DNA of 64,000 bases, from positions 26,029,001-26,093,000 of the forward strand of contig OX327706.1 in the NCBI GenBank assembly GCA_946807835.1. Direction: 5' to 3'. Both the position numbers and the translations under genes were made by a program. A model generated the notes under the pieces. It was not told the DNA's origin and did not search any database. It saw only the letters and a list, made by a program, of their open reading frames with translations. Below, in pieces: positions 36,846-47,157 of this stretch (positions within the stretch are counted from its first letter, which is position 1; each line of letters opens with the position of its first letter). This DNA is from Ailanthus altissimus. Its lineage: Eukaryota; Streptophyta; Magnoliopsida; Sapindales; Simaroubaceae.

Positions 36846-38650
36846 TACAGTGTTCTACGAACCTCTTAGGTTAGCCTTGACATCTACAGTAAAGTCAGCA
36901 AAGTCAACGGTAACATTTCTAAGCCCAATAGGCAAACTTTTTCCATCCTTTGTATATGGATCCTTTTGGTCAGCAACAATTTCTTTTTCAATTTGAGCCC
37001 TCTTGTCAATTTAAGGACATCTACCTCAACAATTACACCTTTTTTTTAATAAAAAAAACAAAGATTTTATTTTAAAAATTAATAAATACAAAGAGTCTAA
37101 AATGGAGCCTCCTCAATAATTCAGATAATAAAATCAATAATTAAAAGAGCAGTTTTGACGTGGATACATATTATATCACATTATATTTTAATAGCCAATA
37201 TAATAATTAGAACGATATTCATAAATAATTTATAATAATACACTTTCAAAGAAGCCAATAAAATCTTATTGAAGTTTATGGAGGACTTTTTTGTGCACGG
37301 GAGATACTATTCAAAGCAACCCACATTAACAAATTTCGTACCCAATGATGAATCGAGCTCAATGGAAATAACTCTGCCGTTCTTTCTTTGATCCTCTACC
37401 ACTATTTTTGAATCTTCTTCCTAGTACTGTAATGAAAAATTTATAAAAAAAATACTCTTAACGCTATTTTTTTTAAAAAAATCTGGACCATAAACCAAAA
37501 AACCATTTAGAAACAAAGTTTAAGCGGAGAAACGTTACCATAAGTAGAAACTTAAGTGTAAGAAAACCATTAGTAGATAGAAAACTAGATGAGAATTTAT
37601 TTCCCTCATAAAAGGAAAAACAAAAAAAAAAAAAAAGAAGGAAAAAAAGAGAGAAAAATCATCTTCCATCAAATAGAGAATTCAAGAGTTGTTCTCTCCA
37701 CCGAAACAAAGCAGATAAGTGAAGACTTTGTTGATTCTAGAGAGGCAAATTTGGTAGTACCTCAACAACTACACTATTCTCGACGTTGTAGCTCAATTAT
37801 TAGCTTCAATCCTTTCAACTAGGACAATTCTCTTAGGAATCACAAAAGAAATGGGTGTGTGCTAACCTCAGATTTGGTAGTAAGCTCTTCAAATGTCTTT
37901 CTCATGTTGAGTTAGTTAAGATTAGAGCTGAGATATGTCCTCACAACCAAGAATTGAGCATATGTTATACTGCTCGCTGAATTGCATCTCGAGCTTCAAT
38001 ATTCGACAATGCAATAGAAGAGCCTAGTCTCACATTCTGTTTTAGAATCTGTCTTGAAAGGATAGTATTCTTTTCAGCTAACTGATATTCATCCTGTAAG
38101 CTCGGTGATGGAGTACTGTTAATGATTTACTTAGCTTTCCTCAGATGAGCTCTCCGAGTTCTTAATCTTCTGCCATGCTCTCACTTATTTAGAAGACATC
38201 TTCTACACTTCTATGACGTTGACCTAAAGTGAAAATAGTTTGAAGACATCAATAAGTGTGGTAATACACACACACACATATTTGAAGAGTAAACAATATT
38301 ATGTTTTTACCTTATAAACAAGAACTTAGGAAAAGTTGACAAGCATTTACGACTGATACATTGGCATGGAATGGGCCAGACCATAAGGCAACTAAATTTT
38401 TAGCACCCTTTTTCAATTTTGAACCGAGATCTTTATAAGTAACGAAGTTCCCAGCAGAGCTTAAATCAACAACTTTATCTTCTTGGAAGCAACATGATCT
38501 CAGGCTGCAAACTCTAACCCCACTTTTTAACGAAGGTTCTCATCAATGTCTTTATTTTTTAATTCTCAGTTAAAGGAACCTAAAAAGTATCCTCTATTTC
38601 ACACGAGTATCTAAAATTTGATCATCACACTTCAAGATATTGAGAAAATT
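36846..38650 (-). pseudogene. Unrecognised decayed coding-like region
   Basis: Several minus-strand segments read as protein-like text separated by stops and AT-rich spacers that could be old introns. About 38490-38320: DLSSAGNFVTYKDLGSKLKK, then GAKNLVALWSGPFHA. About 38120-37970: SPSLQDEYQLAEKNTILSRQ, then ILKQNVRLGSS and SNIEARDAIQRAV. About 37400-37310: VEDQRKNGRVISIELDSSLG, then TKFVNV. About 37010-36860: RAQIEKEIVADQKDPYTKDG, then KSLPIGLRNVTVDFADFTVD. I do not recognise the family. Consistent strand and direction suggest a single decayed multi-exon gene or retroelement. Confidence 0.3.
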
Positions 38651-40146
38651 TCTTAAAGATGGTGATCGAGTGTTGAATTGTATTTTTGTATCAAGCATGA
38701 CTAAGAATGTAAGAAGTGAGTACATATGTAATTAAAGTTTCTCAAAGCAAAAGAATATAACAAAATATAGTTCCATTTAAAGGGGAATAGAGATGACAAT
38801 ATAACTCGGAACTGAACACCATACTCAAAAATCTAAAAATTCGCATAAATTTAGACTCGAAAAAATTTGAAACTTTTTGAGTTTAACCTTAGGAATAGGT
38901 TTCAATTTATTATTCTTTTTAGGTTCGAGTTGGGTTCGGATGAAGTGTAAATGCAGAAACTTCGATGCTATGTATGCTACAGTGAAAGAGTGACATCTAT
39001 AATGTACAAATCCCCAAAAATTGAAAAACAATATATATAAAATTAGAGTTTTCAAGTACTCAGGCTTGACTAGCACTAAAAAAAAAAAGGGAGAAATGAG
39101 TTTTAGTAGTTAAAAAAATAAATCTATATCTGAGTTTGAATTTGAATTTTGGCCTACATGGATTTGGACCCAAATTTTGCCATCTTTGAAAAACATAGCT
39201 CATCTTTAAGTGGTGTCAATTCTTTACTTGTCTACCTCACTTAGTCTCTCCTAGAAAACTTAGTGTAACACTCCTAAAAATTAAACAGTGTTGCCTTATA
39301 AGATAAGCTCAAACTTAGTAAGTAATAAACTCCACTTAGACAAAACTGAGTTGAGCTTAGCCTTAAACCCTAACTTGGTCTCAAATTTAAAATAAAGACT
39401 CCTAGTACTACAAAGCTATGCTATTTTTAGATGAAACAACTAAAAGAGTCTTATGTTCACTTATTGTCTTATCCTCTTTAGACTTTGTGGTCAAAGCTTT
39501 GAGCTAAGGATTTCTATAAATTAATTCAAAGCTAAACTCTGCTACATTACTACTGAAACTTTCAAACTCGATAATCCTATCAAATATTAAACTTAAAACC
39601 CTATCTAAGTTGCCTTATTATTTAAGTAGGAGAAACACGAGTTTATCTAATGGGAAGATATCCTTTCTTATTTATTCTTCATCTATGAAAGAATCTCAAC
39701 AAATCATAAACCACGTAGAAAAAGAAGAACTTTATAAGAAAACGAAGAAAGGTTGAACTTTTTATATAAGGGGAAGCTCAGTGACTTCTTTTCTCACAAT
39801 AGAGTAAAAAATTGAAGAAAGATAGGTCTTTTGTCTCATTTGCATCTTAATTGTCTTTGATTTATCTATGAAGTTTGAGGTTTTAAAAATTGAAGAGAAT
39901 GAAATGTAAAAAAAAAATTAAAGTTATAGTAGAACAAAGATATACAATTTAAGCCTTCGAAGATATCCAATGCTCAATTGAATGCTACATTCTCCAAAAA
40001 AAAAAAGAAAATAACAATTAATTGAGCATGAATGACAACATAATTTTTTCTAACAATAGACAACTCATGTCTGCATTTGCTAAACATGGTCAAAGAAACA
40101 AATTGGCATGATCACCCTCGAAAGGAAGTTTTAGGTGAGAAAGTTT
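38651..40146. other. AT-rich intergenic DNA left of the complete copia-family element
   Basis: Low-complexity sequence with an open stretch at 38825-39076 that lacks a domain. No gene supported. The AAAAT at 40147-40151 is the left target-site copy of the element that follows. Confidence 0.35.
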
Positions 40147-40151
40147 AAAAT

Positions 40152-40988
40152 TATTGGAGATTTGGTGATTCAACAATCTGTTTTGGATAAGAATTGAAAA
40201 GAATATAAAAAAGAAGAGTCACAAGAAGTCTAGAATGTGTGGGACACGTATAAAAATTCTAGGACGTATGAGACACGAAGGAAAAAATAAAATAGGACTT
40301 GAAGATGCGAAAGAAGAGAGAAAAAGCGTGGAGCTGGTACATGGTTGAGTGTCATGGCGCCCAAGTTCCCAGTGCTGCAGTGCTAGCTGCGACATACTCA
40401 GCGCCACGGTGTCATGTCCTCAACGATGCGACACAAGAGCGGGCATAGTCATTTTCTGCTATGGATTTCTGAGTTTTGGGAAGTTTTGAACTTCTAAAAT
40501 AAGTGGACTCTTACTCCAATAAAAATTAGGGTTAGTGGCACGAAATAACCTCTATGAAAACCCTTGTAAACATTTTAGGTTGAAATTAAGTATTAAGAAA
40601 GACTCTAAGAGAGAGAAAAATTGGGTAGACACTAAGTGCCTGTGTGCATTAGGGTGAAACCATCGTTTGAGTGTTCATTGCTCGTGGAAGAGTAATGGTA
40701 CACTAACCATTAGATCTTTTTAAAGGTTCTTCATTGAGTTTTCCTTATAAAATCTTTAAGGATTTAATAAGAGAGATTAGGATCTTTGGATCCACCGTGA
40801 ATGTAGGCATTGACCGAATTATGTAAGTGATTATGTTGTACTCTTTATTATCTGATTTAAATTCTTGCTATTTTTGCTTGATACCTAAGTTATTCCGCTG
40901 CGCAAAAAAGTTAGGGTTCAAGGTTGAATTTGGTTAAGGTTCTTTGCTTTAACCTAATCTCATGAGGAGAAGGGTAATTCCTCCAACA
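40152..40988 (+). repeat. 5' LTR of the complete copia-family element
   Basis: 837 bp, TATTGG...CCAACA, the ends being an imperfect TGTTGG/CCAACA pair. It carries the family landmarks 'gactctaagagagag', 'gacactaagtgcctg' and 'ttccgctgcgcaaaa'. Paired with 44456-45341. Confidence 0.88.
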
Positions 40989-40991
40989 AAT

Positions 40992-41003
40992 TGGTATCAG
41001 AGC
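40992..41003 (+). promoter_or_regulatory. Primer-binding site (initiator Met tRNA)
   Basis: TGGTATCAGAGC, three bases after the 5' LTR, is the exact complement expected for the 3' end of plant initiator methionine tRNA. Confidence 0.9.
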
Positions 41004-41355
41004 CAATGTTCAATAATACACATTAGGGGTATTTAAACTATGGCTACAATCAATCAAGAAATAGATAAGTTTAATGGGATGAATAACTTCAATCTTTGAA
41101 GGAAGAATGTTAAGGCTTTACTAGTGAAGGAAGGGTTAGACTTAGTCTTAGAGGAAGTTAGTTCCTCAATTAGCAAAGAGACAACAATCTCAAAGTTCGG
41201 GCAGAAAGATTGGGACACGATTTAGAAAAAAGCTCACAGCACCATAATCTTAGCATTGAGCGACGAAGTATTAAAGTAAGTTGGTGATGAAAAAACTGCT
41301 TTTGAGCTATAGAAGAGACTCAAGGCATTATACATGAAGAAAGCCTGACTGAGTA

Positions 41356-41709
41356 ATGCCACGTGGAGGTAGAAGACCCACGGGTCATGAACTTCTTTTT
41401 CCGGAAAACCATATTGACGAGTTCAACAAGATCATCATAAGTCTTGAGCAATTGGGCATCAAGACTGGGGATGAAGACAAGGCTATAATCCTGTTAAGTT
41501 CGGTGTCAAAAAACTATGAGAGCTTTGTGGATACGCTACTATATGGTAAGGAGTCCTTAATGATGAATGACATCAAGGCATCATTGAACTCAAAAGAATT
41601 GACAAAGAGATACGAGTTTGAGAGTGGAGCAATATTGCTTGCACAAGGGAAGAAGAGCAACCAATCGAGGAGGAGATCCAATAAGTGTTTCCTTTGTACT
41701 AAGGAATGA
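41356..41709 (+). pseudogene. Gag remnant of the complete copia-family element
   Basis: 117 codons. From residue 18 (HIDEFNKIIISLEQLGIKTG) it follows the gag of the intronic copy ([20 protein letters not shown]) and runs to LLAQGKKSNQSRRRSNKCFLC, the first half of the CCHC knuckle, where a stop (TGA, 41707-41709) falls in place of the glycine-histidine segment. The first 15 or so codons (MPRGGRRPTG...) replace the expected [18 protein letters not shown] text, so a short block was exchanged or shifted there. Upstream gag, 41090-41345, is present but interrupted by stops. Confidence 0.75.
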
Positions 41710-41802
41710 CACTTTGTAAAGGATTGTCCAAGATCAAAAGGCCAAGAGGGTGTGCTGCAATCGGTACTATTGGTGAATACATCGAAGTTCTAGACACGTT
41801 GG

Positions 41803-43808
41803 TGTTAGGGTCGGTGCTTATGTGCCATCCTTGAATGTATATATTCTTGTGTATTTATACAAGTGTACATTCTCATTAAATCGTTAATACTAATTTATAT
41901 GGTATTATGCATGTAACATTACAAACATTGTAGATTTGAAGGAGTTCGAATCAGATCTAAAAAGTTTAGATAAGGGCTCATAATTAGCCATGCTGAGAGA
42001 TATAAATGCTAAGTGTTAGCACAGCTAAGTGTTAGCTAGTTATAATACTCAACAGATCTAAGAATTGGAGCCTTGTCTGTAATGGGACATAGTCCTGGGA
42101 GTATACTAGTAACTGCATAGTTGCAAGAGTTACAATCAGGTGCCAGAAAATGCAAGTTGTGTAAGTATATTTTCGAATAATTGTCCCTGATCTATTTCTG
42201 CCGATACGGGTCTATCGGTGGATACCCTTATATATATAGATCAGCATATGTCGTACCTATCGGGTATAGATGATCGTTCCTGACCGACTATGAGCTTGGA
42301 GCTCGTATTGACATATGGGTATCCAGTTAGGACTGGATATGGGACAAACTCACGAGGGCCTCCGATAGACATTCTATTTAAGCCGTCAACGGAGGGTCCT
42401 CTCGAGTTTAGTAGTATACGTGGTCCTTTGACCTGAGTGCCACGGTGGGCTTGTAAGTGATCTACCATACTTTGGTTCCACGCATGTCACAAACCATTCA
42501 TGGTGTGACCGTTGAGTGTCGCTGGGTATGGTCCGGTGCGTACAGATATGGGATTCGTTAGCTCTTATAGGGAGTTCGATATCCAGATGCTTTAAGACTG
42601 TATCTTAGAAAATCTTGTGGCCACAAGTATCAATCCTGGGAAAGAGTTCCGTCAGGGTAGAACAATATGGCAAAGGAGTTTGTGCATATTGTTCAGTGAG
42701 ATACAGGTCTGGAGATAAGATATGGATGAGCACAGGGGGATTTGACGGTGATAATCTATATCTCCGCACATCCAGGATATCATGACGGAAGGACTATACG
42801 TATGTGTTGTAACCTCAGCTTGTATAGTTCAACGCGCTAATTTGTATATCCGTGATGTGTTCGTGAGGCATTGCTCACGGACTCATGGAATAGTTTCATT
42901 TGACAAATCGGGCATAGGATTTAGGGAGTCCCGCAATATGGAGTGTACTCGTTGTGCACTGGGGCAGTGTGCTAGATTAAATTATTTAATCCAGCAATAT
43001 TCAGCACTTCCACGGGAATGCGTGTGTGTCTGTATTTAAGTGTTAAATACAACAATTAGTTAATAATTATTATTTACTAATTGTATTATGACACGTAACG
43101 TATTGTGGACCCTTAGTTAAGTTTATTCAAGTGTGAAATTTGGTGGAACTTACTAGGGGGTGAACTTGGTAACTATTTATGAGGGGCAAAATAGTCATTT
43201 CTTAATTTGATTATTTAATAGTTAAATAATCAAAATATCTTTTTTTTATATTATATATATTATTATAATATAAATATATATAATATAAAAGAAAGAGAAG
43301 AGAAAGAGAAGAGAAGAGAAGCAATCGAAGGCCAAACGGCCGAGAGAAATGGAGAAGAAAGAAGAGAAAAGAAAGAAAAAAGAGAAAAAAAAAAGAGGAG
43401 AGGAAAAATGAAATTGTTTCATTTTTCTCAATGCTTCCAATTGGAGCAATTATGAATTGCTTCAAATCTCCATTTCTTATCCTTTAGAGAAAAGGATGTA
43501 AATTCACTCGCGGCCATTTTGAGATTAAGAGTTAATCCCAGGCTGAATAACAGGCTACTGTTCTAGCTTAACAAGCCCACCGAGTTGGTGACTAAAACTG
43601 CACGCGAGTTGGTCTCCATGCGGACTCCAGAAAAAATACGTGTATAACATTACAGGTTTGGTGAGTTCTCTAATCTTATTAATATATTAATGTGATTAAT
43701 ATATTTATTTATTGTGTTTATTGTAAAATTTATATTTCCGTTGCGTTAGGCAATAGACACAATTGCACATGCATACACCCACGTGCCTAAGATCCGATTG
43801 CGCCGACA
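41803..43808 (+). mobile_element. Nested 2-kb solo-LTR-like insertion
   Basis: It begins TGTTAGGGTCGG and ends GCGCCGACA, with perfect 5-bp target duplications GTTGG at 41798-41802 and 43809-43813. Comparison with the intronic copy (15455-15475) shows the insert splits the gag-protease sequence at exactly this point. TG...CA ends plus a 5-bp duplication, and no internal repeat or coding domain, fit a solo LTR of about 2 kb. A TATA-like AT stretch and a long purine tract at 43260-43420 may mark the LTR promoter and transcript start. Family not identified. Strand is nominal. Confidence 0.8.
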
Positions 43809-43813
43809 GTTGG

Positions 43814-44270
43814 TAGCCTCAAGAGGAAAGTACGCTAGTAAATAGATACTAGAATCGGGGTATAGCATTCATATATGTCCCGACAGATTGATGTTTACCA
43901 ACTACAAAGCCAAAAGAGGTAAAACTCTAATAAAAAATAACATGACTTGTGAGATAATGAGAGTTGGTAACATAAGACCGATGATATAAAGTGGAGAAAC
44001 TAGGGACTTACATAGTGTAAGGCATGTCCCTAATATAAGGAGAAACTTAATATCCATAGGCAAGTTCGATGATGAGGGGTATTTAGTTAGAGCGAAAAAA
44101 GAAAAATTGAGCATAGAGAAATGATTTATAAGGTTTGAGGGTAGGAAGCACAATAGGGGGTTCTATATGCTTAAGAGGATGGTCATGAGTGACCCAATGC
44201 GGGGTGTTAGGGTAATACAGACTATTAGGCGACATTTAAACTATGTTCACCGAGGTTATGAGGGTTAGAA
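43814..44270 (+). pseudogene. Protease remnant of the complete copia-family element
   Basis: This continues the internal region after the nested insert: LVASRGKYASK, then a stop (TAG 43843-43845), then ILESGYSIHICPDRLMFTNY, homologous to [16 protein letters not shown] in the intronic copy. The catalytic DSG has become ESG here. Text continues to RFEGRKHNRGFYMLKRMV and then loses coding quality before the 3' LTR. Confidence 0.72.
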
Positions 44271-44455
44271 AGAAATGCAACGCATCTATACCATATGCAA
44301 GGTGCACGAATGCCTTTAGAGACCAAAGTCATTATCCCAAGGAACGTTAAGTCTTAGTGGATATTTAACTAGACTCAACTCTAGGTAATAGAGTATTGGT
44401 GTGGATCGGATCTATAAGCCTTCTTATTTTAGAGATTTTGAATCAAGGAATGATT

Positions 44456-45341
44456 TATTGGAGATTTGGTGATTCAATAATCTTGTTTGGGTAAGAATTG
44501 AGAAAAATATAAATAAAAAAAGAGTCATAAGAAGTCTAGAACGTGTGAGACATGCATAAAAAAGTCTATGACGTATGGGACACAAAGAGGGAAGCGAAAT
44601 AGGACTCGAAGATACGAAGGAAGCTAGAAAAAGTGTAGAGCTGATACAGGGCTGAGCACGGCGGTGCCCAGGGCTGGACGCTGCGGCTGCCAAATCAAAA
44701 ACTCAATGCAGTGCCAGGTTCCCAGCACCCTAGCTTTGGCATCGACATACTCAGCACCACAGCGCCAAGTCCTCAGCGCTGCAACACCAGAGCGGGCAGA
44801 GTCAGTTTTTACTACGAATTTTTTAGTTTTGAAAAATTTTAGACTTTTAAAACAAATGAACTCTTACTCCAATAAGAATTAAGGTTAGTAGGTATAAAAT
44901 AACTCATATATAAACACTTGTAAACCTTTTAGTTGAAATTAAGTATTAAGAGAGACTCTAAGAGAGGAAAAAACTGGGTAGACACTAAGTGCTTGTGTGC
45001 ACTAGGATGGAACCGTTATTTGGGTATTCATTGCTCGTGGAAGAGTAAGAGTACACTAAACATTAGATCCTTATGAGGGTTCTTTATTAGGTTTTCTTGT
45101 AAAATCTCTAAAGAATTAATAAGAGAAGTTATAATTCTTAAATCTACCATAGACGCAAATAATTGGTAAAATCAAGTAAGTGATTATATTGTATTATTTA
45201 TTATCTGCTTTAAATTCTTACTATTTTTGCTTGATACCTAAGTTATTCCGTTGCGCAAAGAGATTAGAGTTCAAGATTGAACTTGATTGAAATTTTTCAC
45301 TTTAATCTAATCTCACAAAAAGAATGACAATTTCTTTAACA
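44456..45341 (+). repeat. 3' LTR of the complete copia-family element
   Basis: 886 bp, same ends as the left LTR, with many point differences and a few indels, so the insertion is not recent. It is preceded by a purine-rich 'gaatcaaggaatga' that may be the polypurine tract. Confidence 0.88.
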
Positions 45342-45346
45342 AAAAT

Positions 45347-46373
45347 TTTCATTCAATAAGAAAATGTCTTATATTCATACTCAAGTTGTTTCTAGCGTCT
45401 CTTAAGTTAAACACGAGAAACTAAGAGAATTTAATAATAAAATTAAGATGACACATGAGCCAATTAAAAAGCATCATTCGAACCCTTTTCTATAAACTAA
45501 GCTCAAAACATACTCCAAGAAAGAAAATCTAAGAAAACCTATCTGTTTCCTAGGTTGCTTTACTAAGGAGTACTCCTATAAAAGCTCCTAAAATATCTTA
45601 ATGAGACTTACTAACAACTCAAATAGTCATTCTGTCCGACTCCCACATTCTGCCTTTCAAGAAACATACATGAGACCTTGTCATGACATCAACACTGAGC
45701 TTAAAGATAAGAACATAGGTTAAACCTGAGCACCAAACAATTCACCATGCCATGTCGAAATGTAATCTTCAACTCAATGACACATCATCTAATCGATAAA
45801 GATAAGATCACATGTATTAGACTAGGTAACCATCAGTATGCTACCACATCATAGCGTAATTTCCACCTCAACGTCATTGCCGATGCCCGCCGTTGACGCT
45901 AGATCTTTCTCTTTATATTTTATAGGTTCAAAGCCACTTGGTTACTCTGTTCTCCAAAACACTAATTTTTCACTCTTTGGCACTGACCTTTACAAGCCTC
46001 GAAACACCTCAAAATAAGTTCTAAATGTTCATATTCTAGCTTCTCAAATTTGAGCACGAACACAAACATTGTTGCAAACACTTGATTGAAATACAAACTT
46101 GTTATATTACAAACACACTTACAAAGGCTCAATTTCAGTTAAAATACTAACTTATTTTATTACAGACAACCTTACAAATTCGTGAAAGCCTTTGTGTTCT
46201 GTCACAGATAATTATTAGCAAAGGAAACACACCATACAAACAAACACAAATACCAGTTTACAATTCCAAACCCCAAATTATAATTCATCTGCCAATCTAA
46301 TTATTAATTAACAACACAACACACATTTTAGATTATTGCCTGAAGAGAGACCACAGCAATCTCTATAATGAAA
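45347..46373. other. Intergenic, 3' flank of the TM6-like gene
   Basis: No coding sequence or repeat recognised. The part nearest 46374 is the presumed 3' UTR of the MADS-box gene on the minus strand. Confidence 0.4.
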
Positions 46374-47126
46374 TCAAGAAAGTGTCAAATCACTGGACCC
46401 AAATCCTCCTCCTCCCTGATGAAGATTTGGATGTTGCATGCGAAAAGCATAAAGATTAGATGCCCCATTTGCTAATGCAATCGCAGATTGATAGTCTCCA
46501 TTGTCAACTAAGCCATAATGCGGATCATCGTATTTAAGTTCCTTAAATTTCAATAAGAAAATAGGAGGGGAAAAATCATAATCAGATGATTCACATCCCA
46601 CAAATTCTAGGTACTTTTGATAAAATATGGATATGAAGAAAAGAATCAGAAGAATGAAGTTAAAGAAGCTTACAAAGTCCAGCAGCATGTTTCCATGTCG
46701 TTCCTCCAAATTTCTTACCTGCAACAAAAACAATAGGTGCAAGAACTATTAAATTCAGATTCAGTTTTTCAACATATATAATAAGATCTAGAAATTTAGT
46801 TATGTAGAAATAAGTTTAGACGCTACTCATTAATTAATTACCTTCTTCTTGTAGGTGTCTGTCTGCGTCTTGAGCACATGGTACTGTAAACAACAATCAA
46901 GTTTGTGATAACCAGCTCATATTAACAAATCAAATGATCTAATACCGAAACCAAATATATATATACACACACACAAGACTTGAATCATGCATAAGAAATG
47001 GTGTTCTGTAACTAGTTCCTGTACTTATGGAGTTGAACTCATCATCCTATGAGAAAGTCAATAATTTGTCATCAATCATTTTGGTGTAGATTTTCTATAT
47101 TCTCATATATATTTCATCTATGGTTT

Positions 47127-47157
<31 letters not shown>

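Larger units (their letters stand above)
40152..45341 (+). mobile_element. Complete non-autonomous copia-family LTR element (gag/protease only), with nested insertion
   Basis: Flanked by perfect 5-bp target duplications AAAAT (40147-40151 and 45342-45346). The left LTR is 40152-40988 (ends CTCCAACA) and the right LTR 44456-45341 (ends TTTAACA); both start TATTGGAGATTTGGTGATTC. The primer-binding site TGGTATCAGAGC is at 40992-41003, perfect for initiator methionine tRNA. The internal region holds gag (41356-41709), a CCHC remnant and a protease remnant (43814-44270), and no integrase or RT. A separate 2006-bp element (41803-43808) is inserted between gag and protease. Without that insert the element would be about 3.2 kb. 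Its architecture matches the copy in MAX1 intron 1. Confidence 0.9.

Noticed and set aside
43211..43465. Ser/Leu/Phe-rich minus-strand open frames
   Set aside because: They are the complement of a purine tract inside the nested LTR; composition artefact.
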